Origin: Candidatus Proelusimicrobium excrementi
GTDB taxonomy: Bacteria; Elusimicrobiota; Elusimicrobia; Elusimicrobiales; Elusimicrobiaceae
NCBI GenBank assembly: GCA_934643455.1
Contig: CAKUBV010000002.1
Location: 1 to 64,000 of the forward strand
Length of the DNA stretch: 64,000 bases
Direction of reading: 5' to 3'
The translations under genes and the position numbers were made by a program. Within the stretch, counting starts at the first letter, position 1, and each line of letters starts with the position of its first letter. Shown here piece by piece: positions 26,598 through 34,845 of the stretch. The notes beneath the pieces were generated by a model that was not told where the DNA came from, did no database searches, and worked only from the letters and a program-made list of their open reading frames with translations.

Positions 26598-27052
26598 AGG
26601 TTGTTTTAATTTATTTACTCGGTTTAAGTTTCGTTTTCGTTGCTAGCAATTTTCTATTTTTGTGTAAATTGAGGCTCTTTACTCGCGTGATATTGCGTTC
26701 TCACGGCTAGCAATTTTCCTCAAATCTGAAAAATCACGCCGGTTGTGCACCCTCACGCTATTAGAGTTAAAGTTTTAATTCTGCCCTAGTCAACTTCTTA
26801 ATAAATTCTTTTATATATCTTCTATATCTCTACACATATCCGGTCATAAAATGGTTCCATAACTTTTCCCATTGTTTGCGCCGTGTCGTACGTCGGAGCG
26901 TTTTGAAAAATAAAAAACAGTTGACTTGTTTTTTTTTTTGATAAATTTCCTCTATATTCCAGGCTGAAAAATCTGTGTTGTTCGTCGTTCTTCTTTATTT
27001 GCGTTAGTTGAGGTTTTTCGGCTTAAAACAATCAAAAACGGAGGTAAAAAAT
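26598..27052. other. AT-rich gap of 455 bases with a T11 tract and a 13-base repeat
   Basis: No protein or RNA gene is visible. The stretch holds a 13-base direct repeat (26642-26654 and 26706-26718), a small CGTGA/TCACG hairpin (26686-26705), TTGACT at 26921 followed by eleven T (26929-26939), and the GGAGG before the cysteine-rich protein gene. No terminator for the upstream gene is obvious. Confidence 0.6.
26642..26718 (+). repeat. Two copies of GCTAGCAATTTTC
   Basis: An exact 13-base direct repeat occurs at 26642-26654 and 26706-26718, 64 bases apart, each starting with the palindrome GCTAGC. With only two copies it may be a regulator site pair or a remnant of rearrangement. Confidence 0.5.
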
Positions 27053-27976
27053 ATGGTTAGTTTAAAGAGGTCTGTGAAAGTTTTTCAATCTTTTGCTTGC
27101 CTGATGTTGCTCTCTTCCGCCGCGGTTTATGCTGCATTTACCCCTGATCTTGATGTTGAGATAAAGGAGTGTGAGGGCTCATATGAAAGTAAAGTGGCGT
27201 GCGACAGAACTTTGGGGGACGGCAGTACCCAAACAGGTTCCGGGTGGTGCAGATGCTCAAGAGGGAAGCTATCAGGAGGATGCCGTTTACCTGCAGCTAC
27301 ATATACTGAAAAACAGTATAATCTTTCCGGTACACAGTGTAGAACGTGTACAATGCCGGCAGTAACAAAAGGGTGCGGGGGGATGTCTCATATTGTAGAT
27401 GAAACACCAAGCTGCGGGGAGTGGAGTTCTTGCGGCGGGACCCCGATAGTGAAAGAGTGCACATCCGGGCAAGTGGAGTATAAGCCAAGCGGTTCCTGCG
27501 GAACATCTGAAAGGACCTGCTGCTCAGACGGCACATGGAGCGACTGGGACGGCGAATGCGGCACTTCAAGTTCCTGCGGGTTAAACGAATGCTGGGACGG
27601 AAGTTCTTGTGCGGCTAAGGGGGAAACTTTAAGGAATTGTTCCGGCAATGTCGCCAACACCACGGGCGGCACGCAAACAAGAACAGCCACATGCACAAAC
27701 GGGAGTGGGTGGAGGTACGGCTCTTGGACGGGTATTTGCACTTGCAGAAGCAATTTTACATGGAGCAATAACAGATGTGTTAAAGGAGGAAGGCCTTCCG
27801 GCTGGAGCTGGCATTATTCCGCTATGAACCCGATTAATTGCAAAAACGCTTCTTCGTCCTCCTGCGGGACGTGCAGTCAAGGCAATGGCGGAACGAGTTG
27901 TATTGTAACAATTTCGGAAGATGACGGTTCGGGCATTGGCGTAACTCACTGCTACTTTGATTGTTTGGGAATGTAA
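27053..27976 (+). CDS. Cysteine-rich secreted protein
   Basis: I chose the ATG at 27053, eight bases after GGAGG, which starts a signal peptide (hydrophobic residues ~13-28, cleavage near VYAA). The 307-residue product has about 29 cysteines after the signal, an even spread suggesting many disulfides or metal sites. Short blocks recur: WSSCGGTPIVKEC, WSDWDGECG and YGSWTGICTC have W-x-x-W/C patterns slightly like thrombospondin type 1 repeats. CTCRSNFTWSNNRCV resembles C-x-C...W...C modules of surface proteins. It is very polar, with no catalytic motif. A surface or adhesion role is a guess. It is monocistronic, ending at a strong terminator. Confidence 0.75.
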   Translation: MVSLKRSVKVFQSFACLMLLSSAAVYAAFTPDLDVEIKECEGSYESKVACDRTLGDGSTQTGSGWCRCSRGKLSGGCRLPAATYTEKQYNLSGTQCRTCTMPAVTKGCGGMSHIVDETPSCGEWSSCGGTPIVKECTSGQVEYKPSGSCGTSERTCCSDGTWSDWDGECGTSSSCGLNECWDGSSCAAKGETLRNCSGNVANTTGGTQTRTATCTNGSGWRYGSWTGICTCRSNFTWSNNRCVKGGRPSGWSWHYSAMNPINCKNASSSSCGTCSQGNGGTSCIVTISEDDGSGIGVTHCYFDCLGM

Positions 27977-28001
27977 AATGCCGGTTTGTCAAAAAGCAGG
28001 T

Positions 28002-28031
28002 AAAAGCTTCCGTTTTCTGCGGAAGCTTTTT
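28002..28031 (+). terminator. Terminator after the cysteine-rich protein gene
   Basis: AAAAGCTTCCG (28002-28012) and CGGAAGCTTTT (28020-28030) form an 11-bp stem with a seven-base loop and T-rich end. Confidence 0.92.
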
Positions 28032-28034
28032 GTT

Positions 28035-28049
28035 TGGCAAAATTTGCCA
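28035..28049. promoter_or_regulatory. Perfect 15-base palindrome, possible operator
   Basis: TGGCAAA and TTTGCCA flank a single A. It lies just after the terminator and about 30 bases upstream of the -10 (TAGAAT, 28081-28086) of the next gene, where a regulator could bind. Confidence 0.35.
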
Positions 28050-28092
28050 TATTATATTTAAAATAATAAATATATTTTTATAGAATGTATTT

Positions 28093-28761
28093 ATGGCGGA
28101 TATTGATATTGAAACTACTATAAGCGACGTTAAACTTTTTATAGAAAAACTTAAAAGCGACCTGCCGGAAGTTTTCTCTTCCGAAACGCCGGAAGAAGAA
28201 AAAACTCAGGGGGCGGATTCTTCCTGCGCGCCGGCCTCCGGCAAGGTTCTTTACCGCGGCAAACTTTTAAACTGCGTCGTAAGTTTAAGCGACAAAATAA
28301 AAGAGCCGATTATCATTGAAGAAGACGAAGAACTTAAAATTATAATCAATGACCCCGCCGAAAATCTGCCCGTTTTGGCCGAACGCTGGATACGTGAACA
28401 GGCAAAAACAATTCTGCCCAAAAGAATAAAAGAAATCGCCGATAAAATGGGGGTTGCTTTTAACAATATTGTTATTAAGGACCAAAAAACCATGTGGGCC
28501 AGCTGTTCTTCAAAAAAGAATTTAAATTTTTCTTACCGTATTTTAAAAACTCCGCAGATAGTGCAGGATTATCTTATAGTGCATGAACTTGCACACCTTT
28601 TGCATTTTAATCACGGCGCGGAATTTTGGGCGACTGTGGAGCAATACTGCCCTTCTTATAAAGAACAGCGCAAGTGGCTGAACGCCAACCGTTACGCCGT
28701 TATGGCCGAAACGGATATTAAATATATTCCCCCGAAAGAGGATTTACCCGATAATGTTTAA
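28093..28761 (+). CDS. YgjP-type (DUF45) zinc metallopeptidase
   Basis: The 222-residue product has the DUF45/YgjP signature: the RWIREQAKTILPKRI helix, then TMWASCSSKKNLNFSYRIL, and the zinc site HELAH (H164, E165, H168) with HFNHGAEFW. The family is cytoplasmic and gluzincin-like, and its substrate is poorly known. The first ~45 residues are a charged extension. It overlaps the amidase gene by eight bases. A TAGAAT box ends six bases before the ATG, so the mRNA may be leaderless. Confidence 0.9.
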   Translation: MADIDIETTISDVKLFIEKLKSDLPEVFSSETPEEEKTQGADSSCAPASGKVLYRGKLLNCVVSLSDKIKEPIIIEEDEELKIIINDPAENLPVLAERWIREQAKTILPKRIKEIADKMGVAFNNIVIKDQKTMWASCSSKKNLNFSYRILKTPQIVQDYLIVHELAHLLHFNHGAEFWATVEQYCPSYKEQRKWLNANRYAVMAETDIKYIPPKEDLPDNV

Positions 28762-30505
28762 AAAAATACTTTTGCCTCTTCTGTTGCTTTTCAGCTGTGC
28801 GTTTTGCAGGGCCGCTTCCCAAGTGCCTGTGGAAATGCTCGGCAAAAATAAGGGCGAAGTGCAAGTAATTAACAAAGACGGCGTAAATTATGCCGAGGCC
28901 ATGCGTCTTTCCAAAATTTTAAAACTGCAAACAAGTTGGTTCGGGCGTTCGGGTCAGCTTAACCTTAAAGGCCCGGCCGGCTTTTTCTGCGTTTTGAGGG
29001 CGGGCGAGCAAAACGCCGCCGTCAACGGGGAAAGTTATAAGCTTGAGGCTCCTCTTTTGCTGGAAGACGGCGTTTTATATGCGCCGATAAGCTTTTTCAA
29101 TTCCCCCAAAATCAGGTTTTATACCGGCTTTCAGACGGAACTTTCCGGCGGAAAGATAATTATAGAAAAGCTTTACGATATTGAACTTTCGGAAGTGAAG
29201 GAAACGGCTTCCTCAGCGGCTTTGATTTTTAAAACCAAAGGCGAAGTTAATTTTAACAAAGATAAGCGCGGGAAATATTTTGCGGAAATTTTCTTCCCGA
29301 AAGCGATAATAAAAAGGGAAGAAACTCTAAGGCCGAAAAGCAGCTTTATAGACAGAATTAAGATACGCCAGACCGAAGAAGGCGCGGCCTTAAGCGTTCA
29401 GCTTAAAGGGCGCGGACATGAGTGGGAAGTATTCCAAAAAGGAGATTATATAGCTTTCGCTTCCGGCGAAAGTACGCCCAAATCACCGCTTTCGGCTTAT
29501 GCCGCTGCTGCGGATTTAAAAGCGTTGGAAGCGGAGAAAGTCCAAAGCGCGGATAATATTTCGGTTTTGGAAAAGCCTTCCGTACTGGGGGAAGAGCCTT
29601 CCGACAGCGTTTCGGCGGAAAACGACGCGGTGGAACTCGGCGATGAATTTTTTGAAGCTTCCGCAAAGCTTTTGCAAACGCAAAGCAAGCCGGTCCCGGC
29701 AAAAAACGCTCCCGCAAAAACAGTTCAGCCTAAAAAGACCGTCGTAAACAAACTCGTTACGGCCAAGGAATACGAAGAACTTAAAAAAACTGCTCCGCAA
29801 ACAGGCAAATTCCGTATTTTGATAGATCCCGGCCACGGCGGAAAAGACCCGGGCGCGGTTAAAAAAGGCAGTAGCAAAGAAAAAGATTTAAACCTTGCCG
29901 TAGCCAAAATCCTATACGATTTGCTTAAGAAAGAAAAAGGATTTGAAGTTAAAATATCCAGGGACAGCGACGTTTTCATCACATTGGGCAAAAGGGCCTC
30001 AATGGCCAATGATTTCAAGGCGGATGTTTTTGTTTCCATACACGCCAACGCCGCCAAGCGCGCTTCCGCCAACGGTTTTGAAGTCTACTTTCGTTCCGAT
30101 AAAGCTTCTGACGCGGAAGCCGCCGAAACCGCCGCTTTGGAAAACGAAGCCCTGCAATATGAAGGCAAAGGCGGCGGAACGGTAAGTTTCGCCGATTTGC
30201 TGCTGAAATCCCTCGCCACCAATGAGAATATAAACCAAAGTTCCAAATTGGCCGGGCATATCAGGAACAGCGTTACCAAAAAAAGCGGTAATTTGGGTAT
30301 AAAAGTGCATCAAAACAGCGCTATAAAACAAGCCAATTTTTATGTTTTGCGCGGCGTTAATTCCACGGCGGTTTTGGTGGAAATGGGTTATCTTAGCAAC
30401 GCCAATGACAGAAAACGCCTCAACACCAAAAGCGTAAGGCAAAAAATGGCCGAAAGCATAAGGGACGGAATAGTCTCTTACGCCAAGGCGGAGGGCCGGA
30501 AGTAA
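28754..30505 (+). CDS. N-acetylmuramoyl-L-alanine amidase
   Basis: The 583-residue product starts with a signal peptide (residues 1-20). An N-terminal region (about 25-230) resembles AMIN or copper-amine-oxidase-like substrate-binding domains. A low-complexity linker (about 230-345) follows, then an Amidase_3 domain. Zinc ligands appear in IDPGHGGKDPGA and SIHANA, and the catalytic Glu in VEMGYLSN. It would cut the amide between MurNAc and the stem peptide in the periplasm, acting in cell separation or recycling. It is coupled to the metallopeptidase gene by overlap. Confidence 0.93.
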   Translation: MFKKILLPLLLLFSCAFCRAASQVPVEMLGKNKGEVQVINKDGVNYAEAMRLSKILKLQTSWFGRSGQLNLKGPAGFFCVLRAGEQNAAVNGESYKLEAPLLLEDGVLYAPISFFNSPKIRFYTGFQTELSGGKIIIEKLYDIELSEVKETASSAALIFKTKGEVNFNKDKRGKYFAEIFFPKAIIKREETLRPKSSFIDRIKIRQTEEGAALSVQLKGRGHEWEVFQKGDYIAFASGESTPKSPLSAYAAAADLKALEAEKVQSADNISVLEKPSVLGEEPSDSVSAENDAVELGDEFFEASAKLLQTQSKPVPAKNAPAKTVQPKKTVVNKLVTAKEYEELKKTAPQTGKFRILIDPGHGGKDPGAVKKGSSKEKDLNLAVAKILYDLLKKEKGFEVKISRDSDVFITLGKRASMANDFKADVFVSIHANAAKRASANGFEVYFRSDKASDAEAAETAALENEALQYEGKGGGTVSFADLLLKSLATNENINQSSKLAGHIRNSVTKKSGNLGIKVHQNSAIKQANFYVLRGVNSTAVLVEMGYLSNANDRKRLNTKSVRQKMAESIRDGIVSYAKAEGRK

Positions 30506-30535
30506 TTTTATATAATAATTTTAGCTGGGGGGAAT

Positions 30536-31615
30536 ATGGAAAAAGAACTCAAAAAAACGCCTTTGTATGAAGCCTGCCTCAAAGCCGGCGGGAAGATGGT
30601 GGATTTCCACGGCTGGCTTTTGCCGGTTCAGTATGAAAGCATTATAGCCGAACACAAAGCCGTAAGGGAAGACGCCGGAATGTTTGACGTATCTCACATG
30701 GGGCAAGTGTTTTTTGAAGGCAAAGACGCTTATAGATTTTTGCAGAATGTAGCTACCAATAATTATAAACTTGAGCCCGGCCGCGGCGCATACGCGCATA
30801 TTCTTAACGAGAACGGCGGCATTATTGATGATGTTATCTCGTTTTGCTTAAGTGAAGAAAAATTCCTCGTGGTGGTAAATTCCGCTACGCGGGAAAAAGA
30901 TTTTGAATGGTTTAAAAAGAAATCCGCCGGTTTTGACGTAAAAGTTACGGACGCTTCCGATTCTTACGCCATGCTGGCTTTGCAGGGCCCCAAAGCTTTG
31001 GATTATCTTGAAGCCCTGGACGCCGACATAAAACTTTTAAAACGTTTTTGGATTAAAGAAATAGATTTATTCGGCGCCAAAGCTTATGTTACGCGCACGG
31101 GTTATACCGGCGAGGACGGCGTCGAAATCATGGGCCCGGCGGAGCAGATAAACAAGCTTTTCGCCTGGGCTTTGGAGCACGGTTTTAAACCTTGCGGTTT
31201 GGGTGCGCGCGACGTATTAAGGCTGGAAGCCGGATATTTGCTTTCCGGCAGTGATATGGACGAAAGCAAAAACCCTTATGAGGCTTCCTGCGGGTGGGTC
31301 GTAAAACTCAACAAAGAAGAGCCTTTTACCGCTAAGGAAATTATGGCCCGCGTAAAAGCCGAAGGCGTAAAAAACAAACTTATCGGTTTTAAACTTTTGG
31401 GCGCGGGCGTAGCCAGGGAAGGCTGCGGCGTATATAAAGACGGCGTAAAGATAGGCTCGCTTACAAGTGCGACTTATTCGCCCCTTTTCAAAGCCATAGG
31501 CTGCGGGTACGTCCCGGCGGAAATTAACGACGGCGACAAAGTGGAAATAGAAATCCGCGGCAGAATGGTTCCGGCTCAGGCCGTCAAAATGCCTTTTTAT
31601 AAAAATAAACTTTAG
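30536..31615 (+). CDS. gcvT: Glycine cleavage system T protein (aminomethyltransferase)
   Basis: The 359-residue product has the T-protein fold. Motifs include FDVSHMGQV, GGIIDD, LALQGP and the folate-binding RTGYTGEDGVEI with GLGARDVLRLEAG. It transfers the methylene group from the lipoyl arm of H protein to tetrahydrofolate and releases ammonia. A TATAAT lies at 30511-30516 and GGGGGGAA precedes the ATG. The upstream gap is only 30 bases, so there is no room for a glycine riboswitch. Confidence 0.97.
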   Translation: MEKELKKTPLYEACLKAGGKMVDFHGWLLPVQYESIIAEHKAVREDAGMFDVSHMGQVFFEGKDAYRFLQNVATNNYKLEPGRGAYAHILNENGGIIDDVISFCLSEEKFLVVVNSATREKDFEWFKKKSAGFDVKVTDASDSYAMLALQGPKALDYLEALDADIKLLKRFWIKEIDLFGAKAYVTRTGYTGEDGVEIMGPAEQINKLFAWALEHGFKPCGLGARDVLRLEAGYLLSGSDMDESKNPYEASCGWVVKLNKEEPFTAKEIMARVKAEGVKNKLIGFKLLGAGVAREGCGVYKDGVKIGSLTSATYSPLFKAIGCGYVPAEINDGDKVEIEIRGRMVPAQAVKMPFYKNKL

Positions 31616-31626
31616 GAGAGTAAAAA

Positions 31627-32001
31627 ATGTACGAACAGGAAAAATGCAAATTTGCCAAAACCCACGAGTGGGCTTTTATTGAGGGCGAAACGGCCGTCGT
31701 CGGCATAAGCGACCACGCCCAGCATGAAATCAGCGACATCGTTTTTGTTGAACTTCCGCAGAAAGGCGCGCAGGTTAAAGCCGGCGAAAGATGCTGCGTT
31801 ATAGAATCCGTTAAATCCGCTTCGGATATTTTCAGCCCCGTTTCGGGCGAAGTCGTTGAAGTCAACGAAGGCGTAACCGCCGATCCCGCTTTGGTCAACA
31901 GGGAACCGCACACCGGCGGATGGCTTTTTAAAATAAAAATGTCTGACCCGAAAGAAGCAGATTCGCTTTTAAGTTTTGAAGCTTATAAAGCCTCGTTGTA
32001 A
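31627..32001 (+). CDS. gcvH: Glycine cleavage system H protein
   Basis: The 124-residue lipoyl carrier has HEWAFIEGETAVVGISDHAQ and the lipoylation site ESVKSASD with Lys63. It shuttles the aminomethyl group between P, T and L proteins. It follows gcvT by 11 bases. A strong hairpin lies before gcvPA. Confidence 0.97.
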   Translation: MYEQEKCKFAKTHEWAFIEGETAVVGISDHAQHEISDIVFVELPQKGAQVKAGERCCVIESVKSASDIFSPVSGEVVEVNEGVTADPALVNREPHTGGWLFKIKMSDPKEADSLLSFEAYKASL

Positions 32002-32021
32002 TTTTACTTTCCGCATATATA

Positions 32022-32048
32022 CCCTTGCGCTTAGCAAAAGCGCAAGGG
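32022..32048 (+). promoter_or_regulatory. Hairpin between gcvH and gcvPA
   Basis: CCCTTGCGCTT (32022-32032) and AAGCGCAAGGG (32038-32048) form a perfect 11-bp stem with loop AGCAA. Only a weak T stretch follows, so it may stabilise the gcvTH mRNA or cause partial termination. Confidence 0.6.
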
Positions 32049-32069
32049 CGAATGTTTTAAGAGGATAAA

Positions 32070-33398
32070 ATGTTTATTTCCAATACAGAAAAAGAAAAGC
32101 GGGAAATGCTTGAAGCCGTCGGCGCCCGTTCCGTAAAATATTTATTTAAAGATATTGACGAAAGCCTTTTCGCAAAGAATTTTAATTTGCCTCCCGCTAA
32201 AACCGAGGCCGAACTTACCGCCGCGGTAAAGAAAGCCGCCGCTTTAAACAAGCCGCTTTTGAACTTCGCCGGAGCGGGAATTTACGAACATTTTATCCCC
32301 GCCGCGGTCGGGGCGATAAGTTCCAGAGGGGAATTTTTGACGGCTTATACGCCTTATCAGGCCGAAGCCAGCCAAGGCACTCTGCAAGCCATATACGAAT
32401 ATCAAAGCTGTATCTGCGCTTTGTTTGAAATGGGCGTTTCAAACGCTTCCCATTACGACGGCGCTACGGCTTTGGCCGAAGCCTGCGGCGCGGCCTGCAA
32501 AATCAAAAATAAAAACAAAGTTTTGCTTTCCGCGGCTTTAAACCCGGAGTACAAAAAAGTTTTAAACACTTATTTTAAATCTTCCTGCGCGGTTAATTTT
32601 GAAGAAGCCTCGCTTGAAAACGGAACCGTTGACTTGGCCGAGCTTAAAAAACTTTTATCCGGCGGGGAATACGCCGCTTTTGTTCTTTCCAGCCCGAATT
32701 TTTACGGGTGTTTGGAAGACGCACGGGAAATTTCCCGCGCGGCGCATGAAGCCGGATCTTTGCTTATAGCTCATGTAAACCCGATAAGTTTGGGCGCGCT
32801 TGAAACGCCGGGTTCTTATGACGCGGATTTCGCCGTGGCGGAAGGGCAGTGTCTCGGCAATACGATGAGCTTTGGCGGGCCGGGCCTCGGTATTTTTACC
32901 TGCAAAAAGGAATATGTCCGCTATGTGCCGGGGCGCATTTGCGGCATGGCCAAAGACGCCGACGGGAAAAGGGCTTTCGTGCTGACTTTGCAGGCCAGAG
33001 AACAGCATATAAGGCGCGAAAGAGCTTCCTCAAACATTTGCTCCAATCAGGCTTTGTGCGCGCTTAACGCCGCGATTTACCTTACGCTTATGGGGCCTTT
33101 CGGTATGAGGGACGTGGCCGAAGCTAATATTGAAAACGCGCATATCCTTAAAGATATGCTTTGCTCCGCGGAAGGCTATAAACTTAAGTTTGATAAACCT
33201 TTCTTTAACGAGTTTACTCTTGAATGCCCCAAACCCGCCGCGCAAATAATTAAAGCCGCGGCCAAGAAGGGAATTTTGGCCGGATATGATTTGGGCAGAA
33301 CGGACAAAAATTTGAAGAATTGTCTTCTCGTTTGCGCGACGGAAGTCAAAACCAAAGCCGATTTGGAAGCTTTCGCTTCCGCGCTGAGGGGGATATAA
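32070..33398 (+). CDS. gcvPA: Glycine dehydrogenase (decarboxylating), subunit 1
   Basis: The 442-residue product corresponds to the N-terminal half of P protein. Motifs include GAGIYEHFIPAAV, TAYTPYQAEASQGTLQAIYE and the C-terminal NICSNQALCALNAAIYL. It pairs with gcvPB to form the heteromeric P protein that decarboxylates glycine. gcvPB starts one base after its stop. Confidence 0.97.
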   Translation: MFISNTEKEKREMLEAVGARSVKYLFKDIDESLFAKNFNLPPAKTEAELTAAVKKAAALNKPLLNFAGAGIYEHFIPAAVGAISSRGEFLTAYTPYQAEASQGTLQAIYEYQSCICALFEMGVSNASHYDGATALAEACGAACKIKNKNKVLLSAALNPEYKKVLNTYFKSSCAVNFEEASLENGTVDLAELKKLLSGGEYAAFVLSSPNFYGCLEDAREISRAAHEAGSLLIAHVNPISLGALETPGSYDADFAVAEGQCLGNTMSFGGPGLGIFTCKKEYVRYVPGRICGMAKDADGKRAFVLTLQAREQHIRRERASSNICSNQALCALNAAIYLTLMGPFGMRDVAEANIENAHILKDMLCSAEGYKLKFDKPFFNEFTLECPKPAAQIIKAAAKKGILAGYDLGRTDKNLKNCLLVCATEVKTKADLEAFASALRGI

Positions 33399-33399
33399 T

Positions 33400-34845
33400 A
33401 TGAACAACTATCCGCATAATTTGCTTTCAATAGAAAAATCTTCCGCTTTAAGGCGCGGAGTTCAAATAAAGAAAGCCGATAAAAAGGCTTCCTCTTATTT
33501 GCCGGAAGGACTGCTTAGGAAAACTCCGCCCAATCTGCCCAGCATGAGCGAGTTTGATGTTGTCCGCCATTTTACGAATCTTTCCAGATTGAACTTTTGT
33601 TTGGATACGCATTTTTATCCTTTGGGTTCCTGCACGATGAAGTACAACCCTAAAGCTTATGACGTTTTAAGCTCTTTGGACGGCTTTACAAATGTTCATC
33701 CTTATGCGCCGGAAGAATACGTGCAAGGCACTTTGAGCATTATCTGCGCTCTTCAAAATCAGCTTAAGGAGATAACCGGCCTTTATGATTTTACGCTTCA
33801 GCCGGCAGCCGGCGCGCACGGGGAGTTTACCGGCGCTTTAATCGCGGCGGCCTATCACAGATCGCGCAAAGATTTTGAACGCAGGGAAATTATTATACCC
33901 GATACCGCGCACGGCACAAACCCGGCCACGGCGGCTATGGCTGGCTGCAAAGTGGTTAATATAAAATCCGGCCCTGACGGCAGAGTGGATTTGGAAGAGC
34001 TTAAAAAAGTTTTGGGGCCTAAAACCGCGCTTGTAATGCTGACTATCCCCAATACGGCCGGATTATTTGAGAAAGATATCAAAACTATCGCGGAAATGAC
34101 TCATAAAGCCGGCGCGCTTCTTTACATGGACGGCGCGAACTTAAACGCTTTGATAGGCCTTGTAAAGCCCGCGGATATGGGCGTTGATTTAATGCACATC
34201 AATTTGCATAAGACCATAGCCACCCCTCACGGCGGCGGCGGCCCCGGCGCGGGCGCTGTCGGCGTATGCGAGAAACTGGCGGACTTTCTGCCTGTTCCGC
34301 GCATTGTTTTTGACGGGAAAAAATATAAACTTTCCGCAAAAAGAAAACACAGCATAGGCGGGGTAAAGAGTTTTTACGGCAATATTTCGGTAATAATAAG
34401 GGCTTATTGTTATTTAAGCCAATTTGACGGAAACACTCTTAAAGAAATAGCGGAAAACGCCGTTTTAAACGCAAATTACGTAAGAGTGAAACTGGCAAAG
34501 TATTTCCCGGCTTATTTTGACGCCGTTTGTATGCACGAATGCGTTTTGACGATAGACAAAGGCGTTTTGCCCGCGGCAAGGACCGCCGACGTCGCCAAAA
34601 TGCTTTTGGATATGGGCTTTCACGCGCCGACGATATACTTCCCTCTGATAGTGCCGGAGGCTATTATGATAGAGCCTACGGAAACCGAAAATAAGCAAAC
34701 TTTGGATAAGTTTATATCGGCCATGACAAGCATTTTCCTTGAAGCGGGCTCCAATCCGGAAGTTTTGCACGAGGCTCCTAAAAACTGCCCCGTAAAACGC
34801 ATAGACGAAGTCAGCGCGGCCAGAGAGCCTAATTTAAGATGGTAA
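33400..34845 (+). CDS. gcvPB: Glycine dehydrogenase (decarboxylating), subunit 2
   Basis: The 481-residue product holds the pyridoxal phosphate site: Lys271 in HINLHKTIATPHGGGGPG. It also has YPLGSCTMKYNPK and LQPAAGAHGEFTGALI. The two-gene P protein (PA plus PB) is common in Gram-positives, Thermotogae and several anaerobes. It overlaps the next gene by seven bases. Confidence 0.97.
   Translation: MNNYPHNLLSIEKSSALRRGVQIKKADKKASSYLPEGLLRKTPPNLPSMSEFDVVRHFTNLSRLNFCLDTHFYPLGSCTMKYNPKAYDVLSSLDGFTNVHPYAPEEYVQGTLSIICALQNQLKEITGLYDFTLQPAAGAHGEFTGALIAAAYHRSRKDFERREIIIPDTAHGTNPATAAMAGCKVVNIKSGPDGRVDLEELKKVLGPKTALVMLTIPNTAGLFEKDIKTIAEMTHKAGALLYMDGANLNALIGLVKPADMGVDLMHINLHKTIATPHGGGGPGAGAVGVCEKLADFLPVPRIVFDGKKYKLSAKRKHSIGGVKSFYGNISVIIRAYCYLSQFDGNTLKEIAENAVLNANYVRVKLAKYFPAYFDAVCMHECVLTIDKGVLPAARTADVAKMLLDMGFHAPTIYFPLIVPEAIMIEPTETENKQTLDKFISAMTSIFLEAGSNPEVLHEAPKNCPVKRIDEVSAAREPNLRW

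Noticed and set aside
26598..27052. Insertion sequence or CRISPR remnant in the AT-rich gap
   Set aside because: There are only two 13-base repeats, no regular spacing, no transposase or cas frame and no terminal inverted repeats.
30506..30535. Possible glycine riboswitch before gcvT
   Set aside because: Only 30 bases separate the amidase stop and gcvT, far too short for the aptamer.
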